Part shown: positions 1 through 6,927 of the stretch, one piece after another
Layout: the number at the start of each line of letters is the position of its first letter
Position numbering within the stretch: the stretch's first letter is position 1
Origin: DASRJX01 sp035649235
GTDB lineage: Bacteria > Acidobacteriota > Polarisedimenticolia > Gp22-AA2
Length of the DNA stretch: 9,448 nucleotides
Reading direction: 5' to 3'
Assembly (NCBI GenBank): GCA_035649235.1
Contig: DASRJX010000156.1
Coordinates: 1-9,448, forward strand
Program-made: the position numbers and the translations under genes
The notes under the pieces: model-generated
Databases searched by the model: none
The model's input: the letters and a program-made list of their open reading frames with translations, nothing else
What the model was told of the DNA's origin: nothing

Positions 1-867
1 CGCCGCCATGGCCTCCTTGAGGACCGCCGGCGATCCTTCACCCGAGGCCGAGGGGAGGACGAAAAGGTCGAGCCCGGCCATGACGTCCGGCATATCGTCC
101 CGGAAGCCGGCGAACAGGATTCGATCCTGAAGCCCCAGCCGCGCGGCCTGATGCCGCAGGGCTCCCTCCTCCTCGCCCCGGCCGACGACCACAAACCTGG
201 CCGCTGGCAACTCGCGGGAGGTGATCGCCGCCGCCTCCAGGAACAGTCCGATCCCCTTGTGGGCCGCAAGGTGCGCGGCCGTTCCGATCAGCCAGGCGTC
301 ACGCGGCCAGGATCCGGCCACTCCAGCGAGCGATTCCCTGAAGCGATTCCGGTCGCCGCCCGAGAAGCGCCAGGGGTCGATGCCGGAATGGATCGTGACG
401 ACTCGCTCCGCGGCGATCCCCTGGGCAATCAGGCCGCGCCGGATCGCTTCCGAGACCGCGATGACACGGTCCACGCGCCAGGAGTACTTCAGGCGGCCCA
501 GGAGCAGGCCACGGACCCGGAAGGACAGGCGGCGCGCCGCCACGGCCGGACGGCGGCCGGAAAAAAGCGTCGCGAGGGTCCCGATCCCCACGGCGTGCGC
601 CGTGTGGTAGTGGAGCAGGCCGACCCCGTGGCGACGGGCGAGAGCCGCGACCCGCCGCGCCGCCCGCAGGTCCCACTCGCCGTGCATCGGCACGGACGCG
701 ACCGCGAGGCCCCGCGCCGACGCGCGGCGCTCGAGGGGACAGCCTGGCGGCACGACCACGAGGCAGCGCACGCCCCGCTTCTCGAGCCCCTCCGCCAGGT
801 AGAGGGTCTGCGCCTCGCCGCCCCGCCACCCGGTCTCGGTGTTGAGATGGAGGACCGCGCCCGGCAT
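1..867 (-). CDS. Glycosyltransferase family 4 (GT-B fold), C-terminal end cut by window edge
   Basis: The first 289 residues are visible and the frame is still open at base 1. The protein should transfer a sugar from a nucleotide-sugar donor in the cytoplasm, probably to a lipopolysaccharide or other surface-glycan acceptor. Seen in the sequence: an N-terminal glycine-rich acceptor/donor loop GWRGGE at residues 13-18, an HYH motif near 86-88, VSEAIRRGL near 138-146 followed by IHSGID at 159-164, a KG phosphate-binding pair at 204-205, and the GT4 signature EGSPAVLKE with its two glutamates (E277 and E285) spaced EX7E. The ATG shares its A with the TGA of the upstream family 2 glycosyltransferase (TGATG), so translation is probably coupled; no Shine-Dalgarno is visible. 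The neighbouring WaaE-like enzyme suggests an LPS-core role, but donor and acceptor cannot be read from this sequence. The family is certain, the substrate is not. Confidence 0.92.
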   Translation of the reverse strand, partial: MPGAVLHLNTETGWRGGEAQTLYLAEGLEKRGVRCLVVVPPGCPLERRASARGLAVASVPMHGEWDLRAARRVAALARRHGVGLLHYHTAHAVGIGTLATLFSGRRPAVAARRLSFRVRGLLLGRLKYSWRVDRVIAVSEAIRRGLIAQGIAAERVVTIHSGIDPWRFSGGDRNRFRESLAGVAGSWPRDAWLIGTAAHLAAHKGIGLFLEAAAITSRELPAARFVVVGRGEEEGALRHQAARLGLQDRILFAGFRDDMPDVMAGLDLFVLPSASGEGSPAVLKEAMAA

Positions 868-1751
868 CAGCGTGGTGCTGTGGGACGCGTCTCCTCGTCC
901 ACCATGCGTCCGATCTGTTCCCTCAGAAGCGGCCCCGCCTGGCTCGCCGCTGACGCGGCCTCCGGACCCTCGTTCAGCAGCCGCATCTCCCACAGGCGCG
1001 CATACTTGAGATAGACCGTGAACGCGCCCAGCAGCGACAGGACGACTCCGTGAGCCCCCTCCAGGAATCCGAAGCGCAGGACGTACATGCGCACGAAGCG
1101 CCCAATAGGCCGCAGCAGCAGCTGGACGCCCCCGGCCCGGCGCCCTTCGAGGTACATCTGTCGCGCTCCCCACTCGCTGTAGAGCTCAAGCTTCCGCCAG
1201 TACTGGCGGAAGGAGCGGAACGTGTGGTGCTCCAGCGGGGAGGCGAGGGACGGGAGCGGCCCCGGGAGATCGATCTCGGCGTGCACTTGGCGGTCCTGGT
1301 AGCGCGCGACGTCACGCCGGAAGAGCCGGATGACGCGGTCGGTGCCCCAACCGCAGAAACGGATCCGCTTGCCGAGGAAAAAATTGGAGCGCCGGATCCA
1401 ATAGCCGTCGGCGGTCGGTCCGTCCTCCAGGAGCCTCAGGATCTCGTCCCGGAGTCCCGGCGTCACACGCTCGTCCGCGTCGACGAGGAGCACCCACTCG
1501 TGCCGGGCCTGCGGGATCGCCCAGTTCTTCTGCTGCGCCGAGTAGCCGTACTCGCGCTGCACGATCCGCGCGCCGTGGGAGCGCGCGATCTCCAGCGTTC
1601 GGTCGCTGCTGAAGGAATCGACCACGAGCGTCTCGTCGGCGAACCGCACCGATTCGAGGCAGTCCGGGAGCGTCCTCTCCTCGTTGTGGGTCGGGATGAT
1701 GACGGTCAGCGGCCGTCTCTCCCGTACGGTTGCGGCCTGCCGGGACGTCAC
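867..1751 (-). CDS. Glycosyltransferase family 2, WaaE/KdtX-like LPS core glycosyltransferase
   Basis: This is a 294-residue inverting GT-A enzyme. The nucleotide-binding start TVIIPTHNE is at residues 16-24, VDSFSSDRT at 44-52, and the metal-binding DxD motif is DAD at 91-93 followed by ER. VHAEI at 156-160 matches the conserved VHE region. The C-terminal membrane-associating segment (about 214-255) has the WaaE-type pattern RP-GRF-RMYVLRFGFLEGAHG followed by LKYARLWE. In enterobacteria WaaE adds a beta-1,4-glucose to the first inner-core heptose of LPS; the exact sugar here is inferred only from family resemblance. The start is GTG at 1751, chosen because it overlaps the upstream bamD-like stop as GTGA and places the family N-terminus about 15 residues in; an AGAAGG-like purine stretch lies about 10 bases before it. 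The last 35 residues are poorly conserved and rich in Ala/Glu. Confidence 0.93.
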   Translation of the reverse strand: MTSRQAATVRERRPLTVIIPTHNEERTLPDCLESVRFADETLVVDSFSSDRTLEIARSHGARIVQREYGYSAQQKNWAIPQARHEWVLLVDADERVTPGLRDEILRLLEDGPTADGYWIRRSNFFLGKRIRFCGWGTDRVIRLFRRDVARYQDRQVHAEIDLPGPLPSLASPLEHHTFRSFRQYWRKLELYSEWGARQMYLEGRRAGGVQLLLRPIGRFVRMYVLRFGFLEGAHGVVLSLLGAFTVYLKYARLWEMRLLNEGPEAASAASQAGPLLREQIGRMVDEETRPTAPR

Positions 1752-2617
1752 GATCCCGGCGCCTTCTTACGTTCCTTTTCGCTCAGGTCACCGTACAGCT
1801 TCTCCCCCTCCTTCTCCCGTCGCCGCTCGTACTCGCTCAGTCGGCTTTGCGCCTGCCGGCTCAGCTTGCCGGTGCTGTCCTCGCGGGCGAGCCGATCGAT
1901 CACCTGCTGGGCCTCGTCCCTGCGGTTGAGGGCCAGCAGGCAGGTCCCCAGGTCGAGCAGGAGACGGTTCATGTTGTTGTAGCGGGGATAGTGATCGGCG
2001 ACGAATCGATAGCGGTCGACGGCGGCGGGCCACGAATGGCGTCGCTGGTAGAACCTTCCCACCAGTCTTTCCTTCTCCGCCAGCCGGTCGTGACACCGGT
2101 CGATCACGGTCGCGGCCTCCTTGACGTACGGGCTGTCGGGGTGAAGGGTCTCGACCTTGCGCAGCTCGTCGATCGCCTTGAGCGTCATGGTCTGGTCCCG
2201 ATCGGGAGCCAGGACCTGCTCGTACATCGACATGCCGATCATGTATTGCGCGTAGACGGCCATCTCGTGCTGCGGGAAGTACGTCAGGAAGTTGCGATAG
2301 CTGTTGAGCGCCTCCCCGTAGTTCACGATGCCGCCATCCTTGTAGAACGCGTCCGCGATGGCGAGCTGCACCTTCGGCAGCAGTTCACGGTCCTCCGGCG
2401 GGATGCGCGGCATCGTCTCCTGGAGCAGCGTGCGCGCCGCGAGATAGCGCTTCTTGGCCATCTTCTCGAGCGCCATGCGGTAGACCTCCTCCGGGGGGAG
2501 GGAGGCCGTCTTGCTCCCCTTTTTGGGTTTCTCCGCCGCCGCGGCGACACGGGCCGCCGGCCCCGCCGTGAGGGCCAGGCCGACGATCAGCAGAGCCATC
2601 AATACGCGCAGGCCCAT
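1748..2617 (-). CDS. bamD: BamD/ComL-like outer-membrane assembly TPR protein lacking a lipobox cysteine
   Basis: The product has 289 residues. BamD is the periplasmic TPR-like lipoprotein of the BAM complex that inserts beta-barrel proteins into the outer membrane. Repeats begin with YRMALEKMAKKRYLAA near residue 46. The most diagnostic stretch is AQYMIGMSMYEQ, then RDQTMTLKAIDELRKV, HPDSPYV, and LAEKERLVGRFYQRR (roughly 123-193), which follows the BamD consensus closely. A basic, charged tail (about 265-289) extends past the TPR core; E. coli BamD is 245 residues. The N-terminus is a hydrophobic signal peptide of about 27 residues ending in an Ala-rich region, but it contains no cysteine, so the usual lipid anchor is missing; secretion by signal peptidase I is the simplest reading. 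The ATG lies one base after the thioesterase stop (TGAGATG). Met7 is an alternative start and does not supply a cysteine. Confidence 0.85.
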   Translation of the reverse strand: MGLRVLMALLIVGLALTAGPAARVAAAAEKPKKGSKTASLPPEEVYRMALEKMAKKRYLAARTLLQETMPRIPPEDRELLPKVQLAIADAFYKDGGIVNYGEALNSYRNFLTYFPQHEMAVYAQYMIGMSMYEQVLAPDRDQTMTLKAIDELRKVETLHPDSPYVKEAATVIDRCHDRLAEKERLVGRFYQRRHSWPAAVDRYRFVADHYPRYNNMNRLLLDLGTCLLALNRRDEAQQVIDRLAREDSTGKLSRQAQSRLSEYERRREKEGEKLYGDLSEKERKKAPGS

Positions 2618-2618
2618 C

Positions 2619-3017
2619 TCAGTCGAACAGACGCCGCAGCGCTTCCGGCATGCGCTGCGGTCGCCCGCCGGCTCCGACGGCGGCGTGCGTCGTGCTCCCG
2701 GTGGCCAGGAGGCGGCCGTCGCTCTCGCGCTCGATCCGGTAGGAGAAATGGGCGCGGACGGCCCCCATCTCGGCCAGTGTCGTGCGCACGATCAGGAGAT
2801 CGTCGTATCGGGCGGGGGCTCGGTAGATGCAGCGGGCTTCGATCACCGGCAGGAAGATCCCCTGGGCCTCGACCTCAGCGTACGGCAGACCGCCGCCGCG
2901 CAGGAACTCCGTGCGGCCCATCTCGAACCACACGAAATGGCTCCTGTGGTGCGCCACACCCATCCGATCGACCTCGGAGTAGCGCACGCGCACCTGCGTG
3001 GTCCCTTCGCGCGCCAT
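2619..3017 (-). CDS. YbgC/4-hydroxybenzoyl-CoA-type acyl-CoA thioesterase (hotdog fold)
   Basis: This 132-residue cytoplasmic hotdog thioesterase should hydrolyse acyl-CoA thioesters. The N-terminal signature VRYSEVDRMGVAHH at residues 11-24 contains the conserved acid D17, and WFEMGRTEFLR at 30-40 is the helix typical of the family. IYRAPARYDD and a C-terminal ATGSTTHAAV strand complete the fold. The length matches YbgC (about 134 residues). The frame is open far upstream into rpe, but I chose the ATG at 3017 because an SD-like GAGGG sits five bases before it and homology begins there. It lies 8 bases after the rpe stop and 1 base before the bamD-like start. In proteobacteria ybgC is linked to tol-pal and envelope lipid metabolism; here it sits next to bamD, so an envelope-lipid role is plausible but inferred. 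The substrate is unknown. Confidence 0.9.
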   Translation of the reverse strand: MAREGTTQVRVRYSEVDRMGVAHHRSHFVWFEMGRTEFLRGGGLPYAEVEAQGIFLPVIEARCIYRAPARYDDLLIVRTTLAEMGAVRAHFSYRIERESDGRLLATGSTTHAAVGAGGRPQRMPEALRRLFD

Positions 3018-3022
3018 GGCGG

Positions 3023-3027
3023 CCCTC
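3023..3027 (-). promoter_or_regulatory. Shine-Dalgarno-like GAGGG before the thioesterase gene
   Basis: On the minus strand, GAGGG lies five bases upstream of the ATG at 3017 and overlaps the rpe stop codon by two bases. It is one of the few clear ribosome-binding sites in the cluster and supports the short 132-residue start over the longer open frame. Most other genes in the cluster have no clear SD. Confidence 0.5.
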
Positions 3028-3772
3028 AGCCCCGGCGGGACCCGCCCTCGATCAAGGCCCGCAGCGTCTCCACGCGGCCCCGCGGGTCCCGGCGATCGAA
3101 CACGGCGGCCCCGGCGACGAACAAATCGGCCCCCTGCCGAAACAGGTCGGCGATGTTGTCGGGCCCGACTCCACCGTCGATCTCGATGCGCGTCGTGAGG
3201 CCGAGATCGGCGATCCGCCGCCGCAGGGCCGCCACCTTCCGGGCGGCGGCAGGAATGAAGCGCTGGCCGCCGAAGCCGGGATTCACCGACATGACGAGAA
3301 CGTAGTCCAGATCGGGCAGGATGTCCTCCAGCGTCGCGATCGAGGTCGCCGGATTGAGGGCTACGCCGGCCGCTGCCCCGCACTCATGGATGAGGGCGAC
3401 AGTCCGATGCAGGTGCGCGACCGCCTCCTGATGCACCGAGATCAGGTCTGCACCGGCGGTGGCGAAGCGCTCGATGAATCGGTCCGGGTCCGAAATCATC
3501 AGATGCACGTCGAGCGGCAGTTGTGTCGCGTGGCGGATCGACTCGACGACCGGGGGTCCGATCGTCAGGTTGGGCACGAAATGTCCGTCCATCACGTCGA
3601 GATGCAACATGCGCGCACCGCCGGCGGTGACCGCCGCAATCTCTGCGTCGAGCCTGGCGAAATCCGCCGAAAGGATGGAGGGTGCCAGAGCCGGAACCTC
3701 GGGCATGGCAGCGCGGCCCCGGCGCCCGCCGCGTTCACCGGCCGGGCCCGGCGTCCGCGCGGACTCACTCAT
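3026..3772 (-). CDS. rpe: Ribulose-phosphate 3-epimerase
   Basis: This TIM-barrel metalloenzyme interconverts D-ribulose 5-phosphate and D-xylulose 5-phosphate in the pentose phosphate pathway. Family motifs are all present: LAPSILSADFARL at the start, LHLDVMDGHFVPN (metal-binding His and catalytic Asp), DVHLM (metal-binding His), VMSVNPGFGGQRF (phosphate-loop side), and IEIDGGV (second catalytic/metal Asp), then the C-terminal phosphate-binding region VAGAAVF. From the ATG at 3706 the protein would be 226 residues, almost the size of E. coli Rpe (225). From the ATG at 3772 it has 248 residues with a 22-residue Arg/Gly-rich extension. I give 3772 because it overlaps the upstream PASTA stop as ATGAGTGA, a form typical of translational coupling; 3706 would leave an unusual 58-base non-coding gap. 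A further in-frame ATG at 3799 is less likely. Function is certain, the start is not. Confidence 0.95.
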   Translation of the reverse strand: MSESARTPGPAGERGGRRGRAAMPEVPALAPSILSADFARLDAEIAAVTAGGARMLHLDVMDGHFVPNLTIGPPVVESIRHATQLPLDVHLMISDPDRFIERFATAGADLISVHQEAVAHLHRTVALIHECGAAAGVALNPATSIATLEDILPDLDYVLVMSVNPGFGGQRFIPAAARKVAALRRRIADLGLTTRIEIDGGVGPDNIADLFRQGADLFVAGAAVFDRRDPRGRVETLRALIEGGSRRG

Positions 3773-4532
3773 CGTCCGAACCCCCGGGTCCGCCGGCAAC
3801 CGTGAGCGTCACCAGATCTCCGGCCCGCACCGGATAGCCAGCCTCGGGCCTCTGGCCGACGATCGTGCCGGAAGCGCCGGAATCCCCGGGCTCGCGCCGC
3901 ACGGGACCAGGCCGCAGCCCCGCTCGCGCCAGGAAGCGTACCACCTCGTCCTGCGGGCGCCCCGTGAGATCGGGCATGACGTAGACGAGCGGCCTCCGGC
4001 CACGGCTGACGAGCAGTCCGACCTTGCCCTCGGCGTGGCCGAGCTCGCCGGCGAGAGGATCCTGTGCGATCACGAGGTTCTCCGGGTCCTTCGGCGAATA
4101 GGCGTACACCTGCCCCGCGACCTTCAGCCCCTGCTGCTGCAGGGAGATCTGCGCGCTCCGTGCGGCGCTGCCACGCAGATCGGGAATCGATCCACCCTTG
4201 TCCCCCAGGCTGAGGATGACCTTCACCTTGCGATCCATCTTGATGCTGGCTCCGGCGGGAGGCTCCTGCGCCAGCACGCGCCCCGCCTCCGTACTCGGGT
4301 CGTTCCGCTCGGCCACCGTTTCGAGCAGGAGACCCTGCTTGCGCAGCACCGCCCCCGCCTCGGTGGCGGTCATCTGGGTGACGTTCGGGACCAGGACATC
4401 CCGTCCCGAAACGGCCCGACGCACGGTGACGTACGCGCTCACCGCGGCAACGACAGCCAGCGCAGCGCCCAGGATGCTGATCTTGAGCGCCGTGAGGAGG
4501 TAGCGGCGGTGCGGCCGTCCTAGTCTGTCCAT
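3765..4532 (-). CDS. Single-pass membrane protein with three PASTA domains, no kinase domain
   Basis: The protein has 255 residues. A short basic cytoplasmic tail (1-12) is followed by one transmembrane helix (about 13-35), then three PASTA modules outside the membrane: about 48-110 (begins VPNVTQMTATEA, ends VKVILSLG), 115-177 (IPDLRGSAARSA to VGLLVSRG) and 185-246 (MPDLTGRPQDEV to VTLTVAGG). Each carries the usual P-x-L/V start and a late Q-x-P-x-AG motif (AQEPPAG, AQDPLAG, GQRPEAG). PASTA modules are found in PASTA kinases and some penicillin-binding proteins, and in some cases bind muropeptides or peptidoglycan. Here neither a kinase nor a transpeptidase domain is attached, so a cell-wall sensing or scaffolding role is only inference. 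It starts 51 bases after rsmB and overlaps rpe by 8 bases. The acidic end is SDDE. Confidence 0.9.
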   Translation of the reverse strand: MDRLGRPHRRYLLTALKISILGAALAVVAAVSAYVTVRRAVSGRDVLVPNVTQMTATEAGAVLRKQGLLLETVAERNDPSTEAGRVLAQEPPAGASIKMDRKVKVILSLGDKGGSIPDLRGSAARSAQISLQQQGLKVAGQVYAYSPKDPENLVIAQDPLAGELGHAEGKVGLLVSRGRRPLVYVMPDLTGRPQDEVVRFLARAGLRPGPVRREPGDSGASGTIVGQRPEAGYPVRAGDLVTLTVAGGPGGSDDE

Positions 4533-4583
4533 CAGGGCGCCGGTTGTCCGGCCCTCGAGGCGCGGCCGGCGAGGCGGCGCATG

Positions 4584-5993
4584 TTAGCACAGCGACAGGA
4601 CGGCGGCGAAGAAGCCGTCGACGTCGTCCCGATGCGGCAGCGTCTCCAGAGCGCCGGACCCGTTGACGAACCGGTGCAGAGAGCCGGGGAGGATGAGGCG
4701 CGCGTCGACCAGCCTCAGATCGTCGCGCGCGCGAAGCACCGCATCGATGCGCTCGGGGCCCTCTTCCGGCTCCAGACTGCAGACCGCGTAGACCAGCCGG
4801 CCTTCGCGGGCGAGCAGTCCGCAGGCTGCCCGCAGCGCCCGATCCTGCGCCGCGGCGTGCCGGCGGATGTCGCTCTCCGTGCGCCTCCACCGGATCTCGG
4901 GGTGCCGCCTGATCACGCCCGTCCCGGAGCAGGGGGCATCGAGCAGCACGCGGTCGAAGCGCCCCAGGAGCGCTGGCCGTTCCGCCTCCATGGCGACACA
5001 CCGGATCCACGAGAGTCCCATCCGCGAGGCGTTCTCTTGCAGGCGGCGCAGCCGGCGCGGGCTGCGATCGGCCGCCAGCAGCATCCCCGGCGCCGGCCCG
5101 AGATGGTCGGCCGCCTGCAGGATCTTGCCGCCGGGCGCTGCGCAGAGATCGACCAGGCGATGCGATGGGCTCAGCGGCTCGAGCAGCAGGGCGACCATCT
5201 GCGCCGCCTCGTCCTGGATGTAGAACGCGCCGCCGCCGAACATCTCGGTACGCTGGGGGACCCCGCGAACGACGCGCAGCGCTCCGGGGAGCACGGGCGA
5301 TGGCACGGTCTCGACGCCCTCCGCAGCCAGTCCGCGGGCCAGAGCCTCGGGGCTGCCACCGCGCCGCGTCGGACGCAGCGCCACCGAGGCCGGTTGATTC
5401 AGGGCCCGCAGCAGCGCCTCGCCCGACTCGCAGCCATGGCGGTCGAGGTACCGATCCACGAGCGGGCGTGGGAAGGAGACCTCGCGCGCCAGCCAGTCGC
5501 GGAACTCGGAGGCGCGGCTCCCCGGGTCGGGCCGGGCGCGGGCGGGCGGGATTGTCTTCGCCTCGACCGCCCGGCAGAGGGCGCGAAGCACGCCGTTGGC
5601 GAAGGCGCCCGACCCCGCCCGCCCGCGCGCCTTCGCCATCCGCACCGCCTCATCGACGGCCGCCGGCCACGGCACCCGGGTCAGGACGAGGATCTGGTAG
5701 GCTGCAAGTCGCAGGACGCCCAGAAGCCGCCCGTCGATGCTCTCGAGGGGGCGGCGCGAGACCGCCGCGATCGACTCGTCGAGAAGCGCGCGGTGCCGCA
5801 GGACGCCATAGACGAGCTCCGTGCACAACGCGCGGTCCCGCTCCGGCATGCCCACTGGCAGGTCCGCGAGCAGGGTGTTCGAGTGCCCTCGGCCGGCTTC
5901 GACCCGATCCAGGATGGTGAGGGCGGCGTCACGCGCCCCGACCTCAGACGGGAGGCGGCGTGAAGCGGTCACCGGCTCCGACCAGGCGCCCAT
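4584..5993 (-). CDS. rsmB: 16S rRNA (cytosine967-C5)-methyltransferase RsmB
   Basis: The 469-residue enzyme uses S-adenosylmethionine to methylate C967 of 16S rRNA. The N-terminal NusB-like RNA-binding domain covers about residues 18-145 (ARDAALTILDRVEAG, then ELVYGVLRHRALLD and FANGVLRAL). The Rossmann methyltransferase domain follows: SAM-binding DLCAAPGGK at 282-290, acidic AADRS at 307-311, LDAPCSGTGVIRRHPEIRW at 351-369 with the conserved motif IV cysteine C355, and YAVCSLEPEEG at 402-412 with the catalytic C405. The C-terminal PHRDDVDGFFAA (453-464) is also a family hallmark. Minor departures are Ile after GGK, where Thr is usual, and Val before the catalytic Cys. The ATG at 5993 overlaps fmt by 50 bases; an in-frame GTG at 5972 would reduce this to 29, and both retain the NusB domain. 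No clear SD is visible. Confidence 0.95.
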   Translation of the reverse strand: MGAWSEPVTASRRLPSEVGARDAALTILDRVEAGRGHSNTLLADLPVGMPERDRALCTELVYGVLRHRALLDESIAAVSRRPLESIDGRLLGVLRLAAYQILVLTRVPWPAAVDEAVRMAKARGRAGSGAFANGVLRALCRAVEAKTIPPARARPDPGSRASEFRDWLAREVSFPRPLVDRYLDRHGCESGEALLRALNQPASVALRPTRRGGSPEALARGLAAEGVETVPSPVLPGALRVVRGVPQRTEMFGGGAFYIQDEAAQMVALLLEPLSPSHRLVDLCAAPGGKILQAADHLGPAPGMLLAADRSPRRLRRLQENASRMGLSWIRCVAMEAERPALLGRFDRVLLDAPCSGTGVIRRHPEIRWRRTESDIRRHAAAQDRALRAACGLLAREGRLVYAVCSLEPEEGPERIDAVLRARDDLRLVDARLILPGSLHRFVNGSGALETLPHRDDVDGFFAAVLSLC

Positions 5994-6927
5994 TCAGCGC
6001 GTCCCGAGCCATCACGGCCCGCCGTCCCGGGAAGCGCATCTCGAGGACGGACAGCAGGGTACCTCCGCCACAAGCCACGACCAGGCGCTCTCCCGAGGCC
6101 AGGGCCACCTGTCCGGGAGGCAGGACCGTCCCCGGACCGGCTGCGCCCGGCCCCGTCGGCAGCCCCTCTTCGATCGCCTCGCGGGCCCGGAGGATCTGGA
6201 TGCGCTGGCCGCGCAAGCCCGCCGCGGCCAGCGGCCATGGATTGCATCCGCGGATCCGGTTCGTCAGAGCGCGCGCCGTGTCGCTCCAGTCGAGCGATCC
6301 GTCCTCTCGATCGAGAGGCGGCGCGAGGCTCGCGCGGGCATGGTCCTGAGGAGAGGGGCGAAGCGCTGCGCTGGAGTGGGCCTGCAGGGTCTCGATCAGG
6401 AGTCCGGCTCCGAGCACGGCGAGGCGCGCGGTCAGTTCGCCCGCGGTCTCCTCGCGTCCGATATTGCACTCCCGGCGCATCAGGATGTCGCCCGTGTCGA
6501 GCCCGCGGTCCATGCGCATCGTGGTGAGCCCGGTGCGCGTCTCCCCCGCGATGATGGCGCGGGCGATAGGCGCCGCGCCGCGGTAGGCGGGGAGCAGAGA
6601 GGCATGGAGGTTGATGCACCAGCGCGGTGGCAGGTCGATGAGGCCGGGCGGGAGGATCTTCCCGAACGCCACCACGACGATCGTCTCCGGCGCCGCCGCC
6701 CGCACGACATCGAGAAAAGCCGCCGAGCGAACAGAATCGGGCTGCTGGAGCGGGAGTCCCAGCCGTCCGGCCTCGACCTTCACGGGCGACGGCCCGGGTC
6801 GCGAAGCGCTGCTGCGCCGCGGGCGATCGGGCCTTGTGGCCACCGCCACGAGGTCGTGCCCCTCTTCAACCAGTGCGCGCAGGCTTGGGACGGCGAACTC
6901 GGGCGTCCCCATGAAGAGGATGCGCAT
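5944..6927 (-). CDS. fmt: Methionyl-tRNA formyltransferase
   Basis: The 327-residue enzyme transfers a formyl group from 10-formyltetrahydrofolate to Met-tRNA-fMet for translation initiation. The start MRILFMGTPEFAVPSLRAL is the typical Rossmann N-terminus. Catalytic residues N106, H108 and D144 fall at the same numbers as in E. coli: INLHASLLPAYRGAAPI contains the first two and the folate-binding SLLP, and MDRGLDTGDIL contains the third. The C-terminal tRNA-binding OB-like domain starts near residue 210 (IRGCNPWP). The ATG shares its A with the def TGA (TGATG), and the frame is open upstream only because it runs out of frame through def. def-fmt pairing is very common because the products act on the same N-terminal formyl-methionine, one adding and one removing the formyl group. 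Confidence is very high. Confidence 0.97.
   Translation of the reverse strand: MRILFMGTPEFAVPSLRALVEEGHDLVAVATRPDRPRRSSASRPGPSPVKVEAGRLGLPLQQPDSVRSAAFLDVVRAAAPETIVVVAFGKILPPGLIDLPPRWCINLHASLLPAYRGAAPIARAIIAGETRTGLTTMRMDRGLDTGDILMRRECNIGREETAGELTARLAVLGAGLLIETLQAHSSAALRPSPQDHARASLAPPLDREDGSLDWSDTARALTNRIRGCNPWPLAAAGLRGQRIQILRAREAIEEGLPTGPGAAGPGTVLPPGQVALASGERLVVACGGGTLLSVLEMRFPGRRAVMARDALNGRLVGAGDRFTPPPV

Noticed and set aside
2619..3383. A 254-residue version of the thioesterase with a long N-terminal extension
   Set aside because: The extra residues are an off-frame reading of rpe. Homology and the SD-like GAGGG both place the start at 3017.
1730..3805. A 691-codon open frame on the plus strand opposite the bamD, thioesterase and rpe genes
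   Set aside because: It lies antisense to genes with clear family motifs, and its translation is low-complexity Arg/Pro/Ala sequence with no recognisable domain. Long antisense frames are expected in GC-rich DNA.
4548..4569. CCGGCC/GGCCGG hairpin in the 51 bp gap between rsmB and the PASTA gene
   Set aside because: The stem is six pairs with a ten-base loop and no T-run on the minus strand, so it does not look like a terminator and could easily be chance at this GC content.
4581..5963. A 460-codon plus-strand frame opposite rsmB
   Set aside because: It mirrors rsmB, has no recognisable domain, and its composition is typical of an antisense shadow.
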